Source of the DNA: Mesorhizobium loti CJ3sym
GTDB taxonomy: Bacteria; Pseudomonadota; Alphaproteobacteria; Rhizobiales; Rhizobiaceae
Assembly (NCBI RefSeq): GCF_000472785.1
Contig: NZ_AXAL01000006.1
Span: forward strand, 208-64,207
DNA length: 64,000 bases
Direction: 5' to 3'
Part shown: positions 27,849-35,608 of the stretch, in pieces
How the letters are laid out: the number at the start of each line of letters is the position of its first letter
Position numbering within the stretch: the stretch's first letter is position 1
Notes under the pieces: model-generated
What the model was told of the DNA's origin: nothing
What the model saw: the letters and a program-made list of their open reading frames with translations, nothing else
Database searches by the model: none
Made by a program: the position numbers and the translations under genes

Positions 27849-27996
27849 GGCGAAATCCATAGCGGCGAAAAACCGGATACGCAACTGATTTGAAATTCTG
27901 TCCGGTGGCTGCCGCTTCTCAGTCTCTGGCACATCGCCAGAGCCGGCGGCGTTGCCTAGACTATACATCCAACATCGAGAGAACGGGACAACAGCA

Positions 27997-28767
27997 ATGA
28001 CCGATCAGGCCGAGCGCGCGCGGACGTTCCATTCCCTTCACGTCAAGGGCAACCCGATCGTTCTCTACAATGCCTGGGATCCGGGTTCGGCCAAGATTGT
28101 CGAGAAAGCGGGCGCCAAGGCGATCGCCACCGGAAGCTGGCCGGTCGCGGCCGCCTTCGGCTATGCCGATGGCGAGAAGATCCCGCTGGAACTGGCACTC
28201 GACAACGTCAAGCGCATCGTCGGTGCGGTCGACCTGCCGGTGACCATGGATCTTGAGGGCGGCTACGGTGTCGACCCGGAATTCGTTGCTCGCACGGTGA
28301 CGTTGGCGTTGCGAGCCGGCGCCATCGGTTTCAATTTCGAAGACCAGATTGTCGGCGGCAGCGGCCTGCATGACATCGACGTCCAGGTAACACGCATCGA
28401 AGCCGCCGCCGCTGCCGTCAAGGCTTCCGGCATCCCGGCCTTTATCAACGCCCGCACCGACATTTTTCTCAAAGCGAAGCCGGATGCGCATGATGACGAG
28501 TTGCTCGACCAGGCTATCGAGCGGGCGCAGACGTATGAAAAGGCGGGAGCGAACGGCTTTTTCGCGCCGGGTCTTGGCGACGAGGGGCTGATCGAGACGC
28601 TCTGCAAGTCGACGAACCTGCCGGTCAACATCATCGCGCTGGCACATGTGCCGCCACGCCAGCGGTTGGCCGAACTCGGCGTCGCGCGCATCAGCCACGG
28701 GCCGGTGCCGTACCGGCAGATGGCCGAATGGCTGGAGGCAAAGGCGCGGCTGGCGATCTCCGGCTAG
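27997..28767 (+). CDS. Isocitrate lyase / PEP mutase-family enzyme
   Basis: 256-aa TIM-barrel enzyme of the ICL/PEPM superfamily. Metal and substrate motifs: the early LYNAWDPGSAKIVEKAG, VTMDLEGGYGVDPE (metal Asp), FEDQIVGGSGLHDID and FINARTDIFL. The isocitrate-lyase catalytic Cys loop (KKCGH) is absent, so it is not a standard ICL. This branch includes oxaloacetate decarboxylase-like and phosphonopyruvate hydrolase-like proteins; the reaction is unassigned. The ATG follows GGGACAACAGCA. It converges on the deacylase gene, the stops lying 1-2 bp apart. Confidence 0.85.
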   Translation: MTDQAERARTFHSLHVKGNPIVLYNAWDPGSAKIVEKAGAKAIATGSWPVAAAFGYADGEKIPLELALDNVKRIVGAVDLPVTMDLEGGYGVDPEFVARTVTLALRAGAIGFNFEDQIVGGSGLHDIDVQVTRIEAAAAAVKASGIPAFINARTDIFLKAKPDAHDDELLDQAIERAQTYEKAGANGFFAPGLGDEGLIETLCKSTNLPVNIIALAHVPPRQRLAELGVARISHGPVPYRQMAEWLEAKARLAISG

Positions 28768-28768
28768 G

Positions 28769-29824
28769 TCAGTCCTCCAGCGTACCTGACCTGGCATCGG
28801 CACTCTTCCGGTCGCCGACCAGCTTCAGCAGATCCTCGCCGGCGCGGATGATGCGGCGCGAGCGGCGGGTCAGGATGATACCATCCTGCGGCGCGAACAC
28901 TTCCGCGCGGCCATCGGCTTCACCCGGTGCGTGAACGATGGTGGCAAGGCGATCGCCCCTGGCGACGCGGTCGCCGGGCTTGACATCGTAGAGCACGGCA
29001 CCCGCCCGGTGCGCAGGCATCATGTCGATGTTTTCCAACGGGGCGACGACGCCCTTGAAAGGGCCGGGTGCGGGCAGCGCGCTGTCGGTGATCACGCCGC
29101 GCGCCACCAGCAGCCGGTAGAGGCCTTCGGCGTCGGCTTTGGCCAGGGCGCCATCGACATCGAGGATGCCGCGATATTCGACCGTAGTGGCGACGCGCCG
29201 GTCGAACTTCGCCACGTCGGCGGGAGCGTTCTGATAGGGCATGATCGAGGCGCCCTCGAAAGTGCCGTCGGTATCTTCGCTCCACAGCACCACGGCATCG
29301 ATGCCCATGGCGGCAGCGCAATCGGCCATGGCCGGCCACAGGCTGGTGTGGATGTAGAGATAGGCGAGGCCCTCGTCGTCGCAATGCAGGTCGAGCACGA
29401 TGTCGTGGCCGAGCGACAGCTGCACGAGACGCGATTTCAGCCGCTGGTCGGCGCCGCCAAAGGTCGTGTCGGGCAAGAGCTTGACGTCAGGCGCGGCGAG
29501 CAGCGGGAAGCTGCGGTTGAAGTTGGTGCGGGTGCCCAGATGAAAGCGGCCCTGGTGCTCGCCGAAATGATATTGCGCGCGGCCGATGGGGTTGGCCCAG
29601 GGAACGATGGTGATGTTGCCCTTGATGCGGCCTTCGGCTTGCGCCTTGTTCAGCGCCGGCATCAACGCGTCGATGGCGACGACGCCCGGCAGTTCGCCGG
29701 CGTGGAGTGCGGCCTGCAGATAGGCCGAGGGTGCTGATTTGTCGCTGCCTGTGAAGCGGAACACCGGGAATTCGTAGGAAACGCCCTCGCTGTCACCGGT
29801 GATGCGTTCGATCGATTTTTGCAT
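28769..29824 (-). CDS. Succinylglutamate desuccinylase/aspartoacylase-family protein
   Basis: 351-aa zinc-dependent deacylase of the M14-like AstE/AspA family, removing an acyl group from an amino acid or similar amide. Zinc ligands are seen in ALHAGELPGVVAID (His and Glu) and in VLDLHCDDEGLAYLYIH (His). A later Glu lies in TTVEYRGILD. The C-terminal domain ends with KPGDRVARGDRLATIVHAPG, a lipoyl/barrel-hybrid-like motif typical of the AstE-like subgroup. The ATG at 29824 follows GGGAGGAAGTC. The substrate is not known. It is flanked downstream by the converging PEP-mutase-like gene. Confidence 0.85.
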   Translation of the reverse strand: MQKSIERITGDSEGVSYEFPVFRFTGSDKSAPSAYLQAALHAGELPGVVAIDALMPALNKAQAEGRIKGNITIVPWANPIGRAQYHFGEHQGRFHLGTRTNFNRSFPLLAAPDVKLLPDTTFGGADQRLKSRLVQLSLGHDIVLDLHCDDEGLAYLYIHTSLWPAMADCAAAMGIDAVVLWSEDTDGTFEGASIMPYQNAPADVAKFDRRVATTVEYRGILDVDGALAKADAEGLYRLLVARGVITDSALPAPGPFKGVVAPLENIDMMPAHRAGAVLYDVKPGDRVARGDRLATIVHAPGEADGRAEVFAPQDGIILTRRSRRIIRAGEDLLKLVGDRKSADARSGTLED

Positions 29825-29936
29825 GACTTCCTCCCTCAACGACGACGAGACATGCCCATTTGAGGACGCAGATGTCGATTGGTCCAGCTTGCCGCGCTAT
29901 GGGCGCAAGATTTCTGTCCCGTTGACGAAAAGACGT

Positions 29937-31112
29937 CTACTCCGCGGCAGCCTGAAGCGGGACAGGCGCGCGCCGGTCCAGCGCCTGCGACAGCACCGCC
30001 ACGGTGACCGCCAGCAAGGCGAGCATCGCGCCGACCAGGGGCAAATGGGCGTAGGAAACGCCCGCCGAAAGGGCCACGCCGCCAATCCAGGCGCCGCTGG
30101 CATTGCCGACATTGAAGGCGCCCTGGTTCAGCGTCGCGGCAAGGTTCGGCCCTTCGGACGCGGCCTCGACAACGCGGATCTGCAGCGGCGGGACGACGAC
30201 GAAGATCAGCAGGCCCCAGAGGAAAACGATGCCGATGGCCACACTTGCGATGGCGCCGAACTGCATGAACCCGACGAATAGCACCGCCATTAGCAGCAGC
30301 GTGCCGATGACGGTCGGCATCAGCTTCCAGTCCGCCAACCGGCCACCGATAATGTTGCCGATGGTCATGCCAGCGCCGAACAGCAGGAGCACCCAGGTGA
30401 CATCAGAGGTCGACAGGCCGGAGACGTCGGTGAGGTATGGCTTGATGTAGGTGAAGACCGCAAACAGGCTGGCCGAGGCCAGCGAGGCGATCAGCATCGC
30501 CAGCCAGACCTGCAATTTGCCCAGCACCCGCAACTCGCCGCGCAGGCCGCCGCCGCTCGGTTCAGCGACATTGGACGGCACCAGCCAGGCGATGGCCGCG
30601 ACCGAGATCAGGCCGATGCCGACCACGGCGATGAAGGTGGCGCGCCAGCCGAAGGCTTCGCCAAGCGCGGTGCCGGCAGGAACGCCCAGAATGTTCGAAA
30701 GCGTCAGTCCGGCGAACATCAGGGCCATGGCGCTGGCACGCTTGTTGCGCGGCACCAGGCTTGCGGCAACCACCGAGCCGATGCCGAAGAAAGCGCCGTG
30801 GCCAAAGGCGGTGAAGACGCGCGCGGCCATCAGCGTCCAATAGTCAGGCGCGATGGCGCAAAACAGATTGCCGACGACGAACGAAGCGGTCAGCCCGACC
30901 AGCACCGGCTTGCGCGGCAGATGCGCGGTGGCCATGGCGACGATCGGGGCGCCGAAGACGACGCCGAGCGCATAGCCGGTGACCAGCAGGCCGGCTGACG
31001 GGATCGATACGCGGAGGTCGGCGGCGACCTCGGGCAGCAGGCCCATGATGACGAATTCGGTGGTGCCGATACAGAAGGACGCAATGGCAAGCGCAAGGAT
31101 CGGCAAGGGCAT
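29937..31112 (-). CDS. MFS transporter (DHA1, AraJ/YdhP-like)
   Basis: 391-aa inner-membrane transporter with 12 predicted helices. The N-terminus LALAIASFCIGTTEFVIMGL is the recognisable TM1 of the AraJ/PbuE/YdhP sugar- or drug-efflux group. Motif A-like MATAHLPRKPVLVGL follows TM2, and SNILGVPAGTALGEAFGWRA is the TM5 motif C region. The start is placed at MPLPILALAIA; the longer frame to 31196 reads through the candidate operator. It is last in the minus-strand series after the flavin reductase gene (111 bp gap). The substrate is unknown. Confidence 0.88.
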   Translation of the reverse strand: MPLPILALAIASFCIGTTEFVIMGLLPEVAADLRVSIPSAGLLVTGYALGVVFGAPIVAMATAHLPRKPVLVGLTASFVVGNLFCAIAPDYWTLMAARVFTAFGHGAFFGIGSVVAASLVPRNKRASAMALMFAGLTLSNILGVPAGTALGEAFGWRATFIAVVGIGLISVAAIAWLVPSNVAEPSGGGLRGELRVLGKLQVWLAMLIASLASASLFAVFTYIKPYLTDVSGLSTSDVTWVLLLFGAGMTIGNIIGGRLADWKLMPTVIGTLLLMAVLFVGFMQFGAIASVAIGIVFLWGLLIFVVVPPLQIRVVEAASEGPNLAATLNQGAFNVGNASGAWIGGVALSAGVSYAHLPLVGAMLALLAVTVAVLSQALDRRAPVPLQAAAE

Positions 31113-31128
31113 GGGGCGTCCAAACTGA

Positions 31129-31155
31129 ATCGGTTCAATTTTGAGATTGAACGAT
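31129..31155. promoter_or_regulatory. Inverted repeat before the DHA1 transporter
   Basis: ATCGGTTCAAT-TTTGAG-ATTGAACGAT is a near-perfect dyad (one extra G in the left arm), 17 bp before the transporter start codon. It is A/T-rich and well placed to act as an operator. No regulator gene is adjacent to name the binding protein. Confidence 0.45.
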
Positions 31156-31223
31156 GAGTTGAGCCATGCGCAATACACATTGCTGCAATGTACCAATGCA
31201 GAAAGTCTAGAGCTTCACGTCCC

Positions 31224-32600
31224 TCAGACGAGCGGCTTCAATTCCTGGGCAATCGTCGGCAGCAGCTCCGAGACGGTCGGATGGATATGGACGGCGCGCG
31301 CCAGTGTGTCGACCGGCGCCTTGGCGTACATCAAATCGAGCACGCAATGCACCGCTTCGTCGCCGCCAGGGCCGAGCACCGAACAGCCGAGGATTTCCCT
31401 GGTGTCGGCATCGACGAGGATCTTCATGAAGCCTTGCGTCTCGCCTTTTTCCACGGCGCGGCCGACCCGGGTCATCGGCCGCTGGCCGACCAGCGCGCGG
31501 CGGCCGGATTTCTTCACCGCGGCCTCGGTCATGCCGCAGCGGCCGAGCGGCGGATCGATGAACAGGCCGTAGGTCTCGATACGGTCGCTGACCTTGCGCG
31601 GGTTGTTGTCGAGGAGGTTGGCGGCGACGATCTCGTAGTCGTTGTAGGAGGTGTGGGTGAAGGCGCCCTTGCCGTTGCAGTCGCCCATCGCCCAGATGCC
31701 GGACACGCTGGTGCGCAACTGGTCGTCGACGTTGACGAAGCCGCGCTTGTCGACTTCGACCCCGGCCTTTTCCAGGCCGAGATCGTCGGTGTTGGGGGTG
31801 CGTCCCAGGGCCAGCAGAACGTGCGAGCCGACGGCCTGCGGCTTGCCGGCGGAGAAGGTCACGGCGATGTCGGCGCCCTGCCTGGCGAAGCCGATATCGT
31901 CGGCGCCGACATGGACGACAATGCCTTCGTTTTCGAGGATCGACTGGATGGCGGCCGAAACGTCCTCGTCCTCGCGGCCGGTCAGGCGCGGGCTCTTTTC
32001 GATGACGGTGACTTCCGCGCCGAAACGGCGGAACATCTGTGCGAATTCGAGCGAGATGTAGCTGCCGCCGACGACGATCAAATGGCGCGGCAGCACGTCG
32101 AGATCCATCATCAAGGAGTTGGTCAGATAGTCGATGTCGTGGATGCCGGGCAGATCAGGCACCGAGGCACGGCCGCCAGTGTTGAGGAAGATCTTTTCGG
32201 CGGTCAGAAGGTCGTCGCCGACGCGCACCGTGTTGGCGGATTCGAAGCGCGCATGGCCGCGATAGAGGGTGCAGCCTTGCATGCCTGCGATCCAGGTCTC
32301 CAGCCCGGAACGGGCGTCCATCGTCACCTTGTCCTTACGCGCCTTGATCCTGCTATAATCGACCCCGACGGGGCCAGAGAATGTCACGCCATAGTCGGCG
32401 GCGCGGCGTGCCAGGTGCGCGGCATAGGCGCTGGCGACCATGGTCTTGGTCGGCATGCAGCCGGTGTTGACGCAGGTGCCGCCGACCAGCTTGCGCTCGA
32501 TCAGCGCCACGCTCATGCCGGCTGAAGTCAGCCGTCCGGCCAAGGGAGAACCGGCCTGTCCGGCGCCGATGATTATGGCGTCGAAGGTTTTGGCCGTCAT
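31224..32600 (-). CDS. Pyridine nucleotide-disulfide oxidoreductase, mercuric-reductase-like
   Basis: 458-aa FAD-dependent disulfide reductase. The FAD motif is IIIGAGQAGSPLAGRL, the redox-active Cys pair lies in GGTCVNTGCMPTK, the NAD motif is in LIVVGGSYISLEFAQMF, and the dimer domain ends with the His-Glu pair HIHPTVSELLPT. It lacks both the N-terminal heavy-metal domain and the C-terminal Cys-Cys pair of MerA, so mercury reduction is unlikely. Related proteins are annotated as MerA-like or soluble transhydrogenase-like oxidoreductases of unknown substrate. Its start overlaps the stop of the DUF4126 gene (ATGA), showing translational coupling. Confidence 0.87.
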   Translation of the reverse strand: MTAKTFDAIIIGAGQAGSPLAGRLTSAGMSVALIERKLVGGTCVNTGCMPTKTMVASAYAAHLARRAADYGVTFSGPVGVDYSRIKARKDKVTMDARSGLETWIAGMQGCTLYRGHARFESANTVRVGDDLLTAEKIFLNTGGRASVPDLPGIHDIDYLTNSLMMDLDVLPRHLIVVGGSYISLEFAQMFRRFGAEVTVIEKSPRLTGREDEDVSAAIQSILENEGIVVHVGADDIGFARQGADIAVTFSAGKPQAVGSHVLLALGRTPNTDDLGLEKAGVEVDKRGFVNVDDQLRTSVSGIWAMGDCNGKGAFTHTSYNDYEIVAANLLDNNPRKVSDRIETYGLFIDPPLGRCGMTEAAVKKSGRRALVGQRPMTRVGRAVEKGETQGFMKILVDADTREILGCSVLGPGGDEAVHCVLDLMYAKAPVDTLARAVHIHPTVSELLPTIAQELKPLV

Positions 32601-33058
32601 GCCACCGCAGCCACGATCAGCAGGCCGCCGATGATCGCTACTGCGTCCTCGATGAAGGCGGCGGGCGGATCCTTGCCGAAGGCGGCTGCCAGCCGGCCGC
32701 GCGCTTCGGCGCCGCCCAGCGTGCCGATGACGGCACCGACGGCGCCGGCAATCAGGCCGCCGATGGTGGCGCCAGAAGTAGCGCCGATCACCGCGCCGCT
32801 GAAGGCGCCAAGCAGGATGCGGGCACCGAACTGCTGCGGCACCTTGCGGCTCGGCGTCGACGGCAGTTGGTCGGTGACGAGTTCGACGATGGCCAGGATG
32901 GTGAAGATACCGACGGCGGCCCAATGGCCCATGAAGCTGGCCCAGGTGCCGGCAACCGGCAACCAGCCGAGATACGCACCCCAGGCAACCGCCGCCGGCG
33001 CGGTCATGGCGCGCAGACCGGCAATGACGCCGATCAGAAGTGCGAAGAGATAGAGCAT
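32597..33058 (-). CDS. DUF4126-family membrane protein
   Basis: 153-aa inner-membrane protein with four or five hydrophobic stretches. LFALLIGVIAGLRAMTAPAA opens it, and ATIGGLIAGAVGAVIGTLGG is a glycine-rich helix. The segment VELVTDQLPSTPSRKVPQQF, between helices, is the recognisable DUF4126 signature. The ATG at 33058 follows CGAGGGGGATCAAC. Its last codons overlap the start of the flavin reductase gene by four bases. The function of the family is unknown; coupling to a disulfide reductase hints at a shared redox or membrane task, which is inference. Confidence 0.83.
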   Translation of the reverse strand: MLYLFALLIGVIAGLRAMTAPAAVAWGAYLGWLPVAGTWASFMGHWAAVGIFTILAIVELVTDQLPSTPSRKVPQQFGARILLGAFSGAVIGATSGATIGGLIAGAVGAVIGTLGGAEARGRLAAAFGKDPPAAFIEDAVAIIGGLLIVAAVA

Positions 33059-33198
33059 GTTGATCCCCCTCGATCCCGGGCCGAGACAGCCCTGAAAGGG
33101 CAGGCTACCATAGGTCTGGTATTTGGCCACTACTCGCGTCGGCGCTTTTCCGCCGGCCGCTATTGTGCTTTGCGATGACGTCAATTGGAGACCCCGCC

Positions 33199-33756
33199 AT
33201 GGCTGGAACCGAGCGCGTAAAAATGGTGGCTGGCGAATGGTACACCTGCCTCGATGACGAGTTGGAGGCCTTGCGCGTCACCGCGCGCGACGCAGTGTTC
33301 GAGCACAATTCCTTGCCGCCAGGGCAGCGCGGCAACCTCGGGCCGGGCCTGCAGGCATTGCTTGGCGGCGCGGGCGAGGGCGCCCGCATCGAGGCGCCGT
33401 TCCACTGCGCCTACGGCTTCAATATCTTTCTCGGCGACGGCGTCTTTCTCAATGCCGGTTGCAACATCCTCGACACGGCAAGCGTGCGCATCGGCAAGAG
33501 AACGCTGCTTGGCCCCAATGTGCAGATCTATTGCGCCGAGCACCACAAGGAGGCTGCCGGACGGCAAGCGGGACTGGAGATCGCGAGAGCCGTCGAGATC
33601 GGCGCCAATGCCTGGATCGGCGGCAGTGCCATCATCCTTGGCGGTGTCAGCATCGGCGAGGGCGCCATTGTCGGCGCCGGCGCGGTGGTGACGCGCGACG
33701 TGCCTGCCAACATAACCGTGGTTGGCAATCCGGCGCGGGCGGTCAAGCGCGGCTGA
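33199..33756 (+). CDS. Sugar O-acetyltransferase (maltose acetyltransferase/NodL-like)
   Basis: 185-aa left-handed beta-helix acetyltransferase using acetyl-CoA. The N-terminal Mac domain reads MVAGEWYTCLDDELEALRV. Hexapeptide repeats follow from ~75, with the active-site AEHHKE region and GANAWIGGSAIILGGVSIGE and GAIVGAGAVVTRDVPANI. The ending VVGNPARAVKRG is characteristic of Maa/LacA/NodL. The ATG follows TTGGAGACCCCGCC. NodL in rhizobia acetylates Nod factors, but no nod genes or nod box are nearby here, so a general sugar acetyltransferase is the safer call. It converges with the GlxA gene, 18 bp apart. Confidence 0.88.
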   Translation: MAGTERVKMVAGEWYTCLDDELEALRVTARDAVFEHNSLPPGQRGNLGPGLQALLGGAGEGARIEAPFHCAYGFNIFLGDGVFLNAGCNILDTASVRIGKRTLLGPNVQIYCAEHHKEAAGRQAGLEIARAVEIGANAWIGGSAIILGGVSIGEGAIVGAGAVVTRDVPANITVVGNPARAVKRG

Positions 33757-33774
33757 GGATGTCTCCGTGGACGA

Positions 33775-34770
33775 TCAATACGACGAAACGAGTGCCATGC
33801 GCTCGTCGTGATCGGCTCGCCTGGAGAATTCCCGTCGGTATTGCACCGGCGATGTCCTGAGCCTTGCGGAAAAATGCTGGCGCAGCGAGGTGGCGCTGCC
33901 GAAACCGGCCTCGAAGGCGACGATGTCCATCGATTTCTCCGTGGCTTCCAGCAATCGTTGCGCCAGTTCGATGCGCTGGCTGGTCAGCCAGTCGCCAAAA
34001 CTGGTGCCGATCGATTTCTGGAAGCGGCGGGTGAAGGTGCGCCGTGTCAGGCCCGCGGCCTCGGCGACGCTATCGAGGCTGTGCGTTTCGCCAAGTGTGG
34101 CGCGCACCGCGTCAAGCGCCTGGGTGAAACGGTCGGCGTTGGCGCTTTTTGCCACGGGGCGTTCGATGAACTGCGCCTGCCCGCCCTGCCGATGTGGGGA
34201 AAGCACGATCTGGCGGGCGAGCCGCAATGCTGCTTCCGCGCCATAGCGGGCGCGCACGATATGGAGACAGCAGTCGAGCCCGGCGGCGACGCCGGCCGAG
34301 GTCACGACATCGCCATTGTCGACGTAGAGCACTGTGGCATCGACTGCGATGTCGGGATGAAGTTTCTGCAAACGCTCGCTATAGGCCCAGTGCGTCGCGG
34401 CACGGCGCCCCGAAAGCAGCCCTGCAGCGGCAACGGCAAATGTCCCGAGACACAGGCCGACGATCAATGCGCCATGCTCGTGTGCCTTGCGCAGAGCCTT
34501 CACCAGCAGCGGTGACGGTGGCTCCTCGAGATGATGCCAGCTTGGAACAATGACAATATCGGCGCCATCAAGCCCATCGAGCCCATGCGGCGCTGCAATG
34601 GTCAATCCGGCCTCGGTATGGACCGGGCCGGCCCTGACAGCGCAGATGCGGAAGTTGAAGCGCGGCAGCCCAAGCGCTGTCCTGTCTTCGCCGAAGACCA
34701 AGCATGGCACGGAGAGGTGGAACGGGCTGATGCCGTCGAAGGCGAGGACGGCAATGATCGGGTCGGCCAT
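33775..34770 (-). CDS. GlxA-family AraC-type transcriptional regulator
   Basis: 331-aa regulator with an N-terminal DJ-1/PfpI-like domain (IIAVLAFDGISPFHLSVPC; ADIVIVPSWHHLEEPP; GLCLGTFAVAAAGLLSGRRA with the nucleophile-elbow-like Cys) and a C-terminal AraC HTH (THSLDSVAEAAGLTRRTFTR and MDIVAFEAGFGSATSLRQHF). The layout is that of GlxA/FtrA. The start is at MADPIIAVLAFDG. It is divergent from an isochorismatase-family gene, with two 10-bp direct repeats between them, and probably regulates that gene. The ligand is unknown. Confidence 0.9.
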   Translation of the reverse strand: MADPIIAVLAFDGISPFHLSVPCLVFGEDRTALGLPRFNFRICAVRAGPVHTEAGLTIAAPHGLDGLDGADIVIVPSWHHLEEPPSPLLVKALRKAHEHGALIVGLCLGTFAVAAAGLLSGRRAATHWAYSERLQKLHPDIAVDATVLYVDNGDVVTSAGVAAGLDCCLHIVRARYGAEAALRLARQIVLSPHRQGGQAQFIERPVAKSANADRFTQALDAVRATLGETHSLDSVAEAAGLTRRTFTRRFQKSIGTSFGDWLTSQRIELAQRLLEATEKSMDIVAFEAGFGSATSLRQHFSARLRTSPVQYRREFSRRADHDERMALVSSY

Positions 34771-34808
34771 AGGCTGTTTCCAGAAAGTGAAAACCGATTG
34801 TCCCAATT

Positions 34809-34843
34809 CTTTCGACTGATGTCAATCGGGACACTTTCGACTG
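34809..34843. promoter_or_regulatory. Direct repeats, candidate GlxA operator
   Basis: CTTTCGACTG occurs at 34809-34818 and again at 34834-34843, spaced 25 bp start to start, in the 127-bp region between the GlxA-type regulator and the isochorismatase gene. AraC-type activators usually bind direct repeats about two helical turns apart. A TGTCCC/GGGACA dyad overlaps the same region. Confidence 0.45.
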
Positions 34844-34897
34844 GCTTATGGAGCGCCTATTTTCCGCCCATCGCATTCAAGCCGGAAGGAAAACACC

Positions 34898-35542
34898 ATG
34901 TCTGACCCAGCCAACACCACGCCGCGCCGCGCGCTGATCGTCATCGACGTCCAGAACGATTATGATGGCGGCAACCTGGCCATCCAGCATCCGCCGTTCC
35001 GCGACAGCGTCGTCAATGTGGCGCGCGCCATGGATGCCGCGGCCGCCGCCGGCATCAAGGTGGTTGTCGTCAAGCAGATGGCGCCCGAGACCTCGCCGAT
35101 CTTCGCTAGAGGCAGTCATGGCGGCGAACTGCATCCCGAAATCGCCAGGCGTGAGCGCGACCACTATGTCGAGAAGATGCTGCCCTCGGCCTTCACCGGC
35201 ACAGACCTCGAGGCGTGGCTGCGTGCCAATTCCATCGATACGCTGACGGTGGTCGGCTACATGACGCATAATTGCGACCTTTCGACCATCATCCACGCCG
35301 TGCATATGGGTTTTGCCGTCGAGTTCCTGTCCGACGCGACCGGCTCGGTGCCCTACGCCAACAGCGCCGGCTATGCCTCGGCCGAGGAGATCCACCGCGT
35401 GGTGACAATCATCCTGCAGTCGCGCTTCGCCGCGGTACTGAAGACCGCCGAATGGGCCGAGTGCCTGAAGACCGGTGCTCTTCCGGAGCGCGACACGATC
35501 TACGCGTCCAATCAGCGGGCGCTGACGCGCAGCGCGGCATAG
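34898..35542 (+). CDS. Isochorismatase-family cysteine hydrolase
   Basis: 214-aa amidohydrolase-like enzyme. The catalytic triad is visible: Asp17 in IVIDVQNDYDGG, Lys93 in DHYVEKMLPSAF and Cys126 in GYMTHNCDLST (cis-peptide region before it). Members hydrolyse amides such as nicotinamide, N-carbamoyl compounds or isochorismate. The substrate is not evident here; no entCEBA-type genes are adjacent, so a true isochorismatase is unlikely. The ATG follows GGAAGGAAAACACC, a good ribosome site. The gene is divergent from GlxA and ends at a bidirectional terminator shared with fhs. Confidence 0.88.
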   Translation: MSDPANTTPRRALIVIDVQNDYDGGNLAIQHPPFRDSVVNVARAMDAAAAAGIKVVVVKQMAPETSPIFARGSHGGELHPEIARRERDHYVEKMLPSAFTGTDLEAWLRANSIDTLTVVGYMTHNCDLSTIIHAVHMGFAVEFLSDATGSVPYANSAGYASAEEIHRVVTIILQSRFAAVLKTAEWAECLKTGALPERDTIYASNQRALTRSAA

Positions 35543-35552
35543 GAACGTCCAC

Positions 35553-35594
35553 AAACAGAAAGGGCGCCGCACCACTGCGGCGCCCCTTCTGTTT
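35553..35594. terminator. Bidirectional rho-independent terminator
   Basis: AAACAGAAAGGGCGCCGCA and TGCGGCGCCCCTTCTGTTT form a nearly perfect 19-bp stem with a short loop, with A/T-rich ends on both sides. It separates the converging isochorismatase-family and fhs genes and can serve both. Confidence 0.85.
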
Positions 35595-35608
35595 GGAGTT
35601 GAAGGAAT

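Noticed and set aside
27924..27942. CTCTGGC-N5-GCCAGAG dyad between trpL and the PEP-mutase-like gene
   Set aside because: Short and GC-rich, with no regulator nearby; expected by chance at this frequency and not clearly placed relative to a promoter.
31224..32600. True mercuric reductase (merA)
   Set aside because: The N-terminal metal-binding domain, the C-terminal Cys pair and other mer genes are missing.
33199..33756. Reading the acetyltransferase as the nodulation gene nodL and, with the NolR-like gene, inferring a symbiosis island
   Set aside because: No nodABC, nif/fix genes or nod boxes were seen; Maa-type acetyltransferases and NolR-like regulators are chromosomal in many species.
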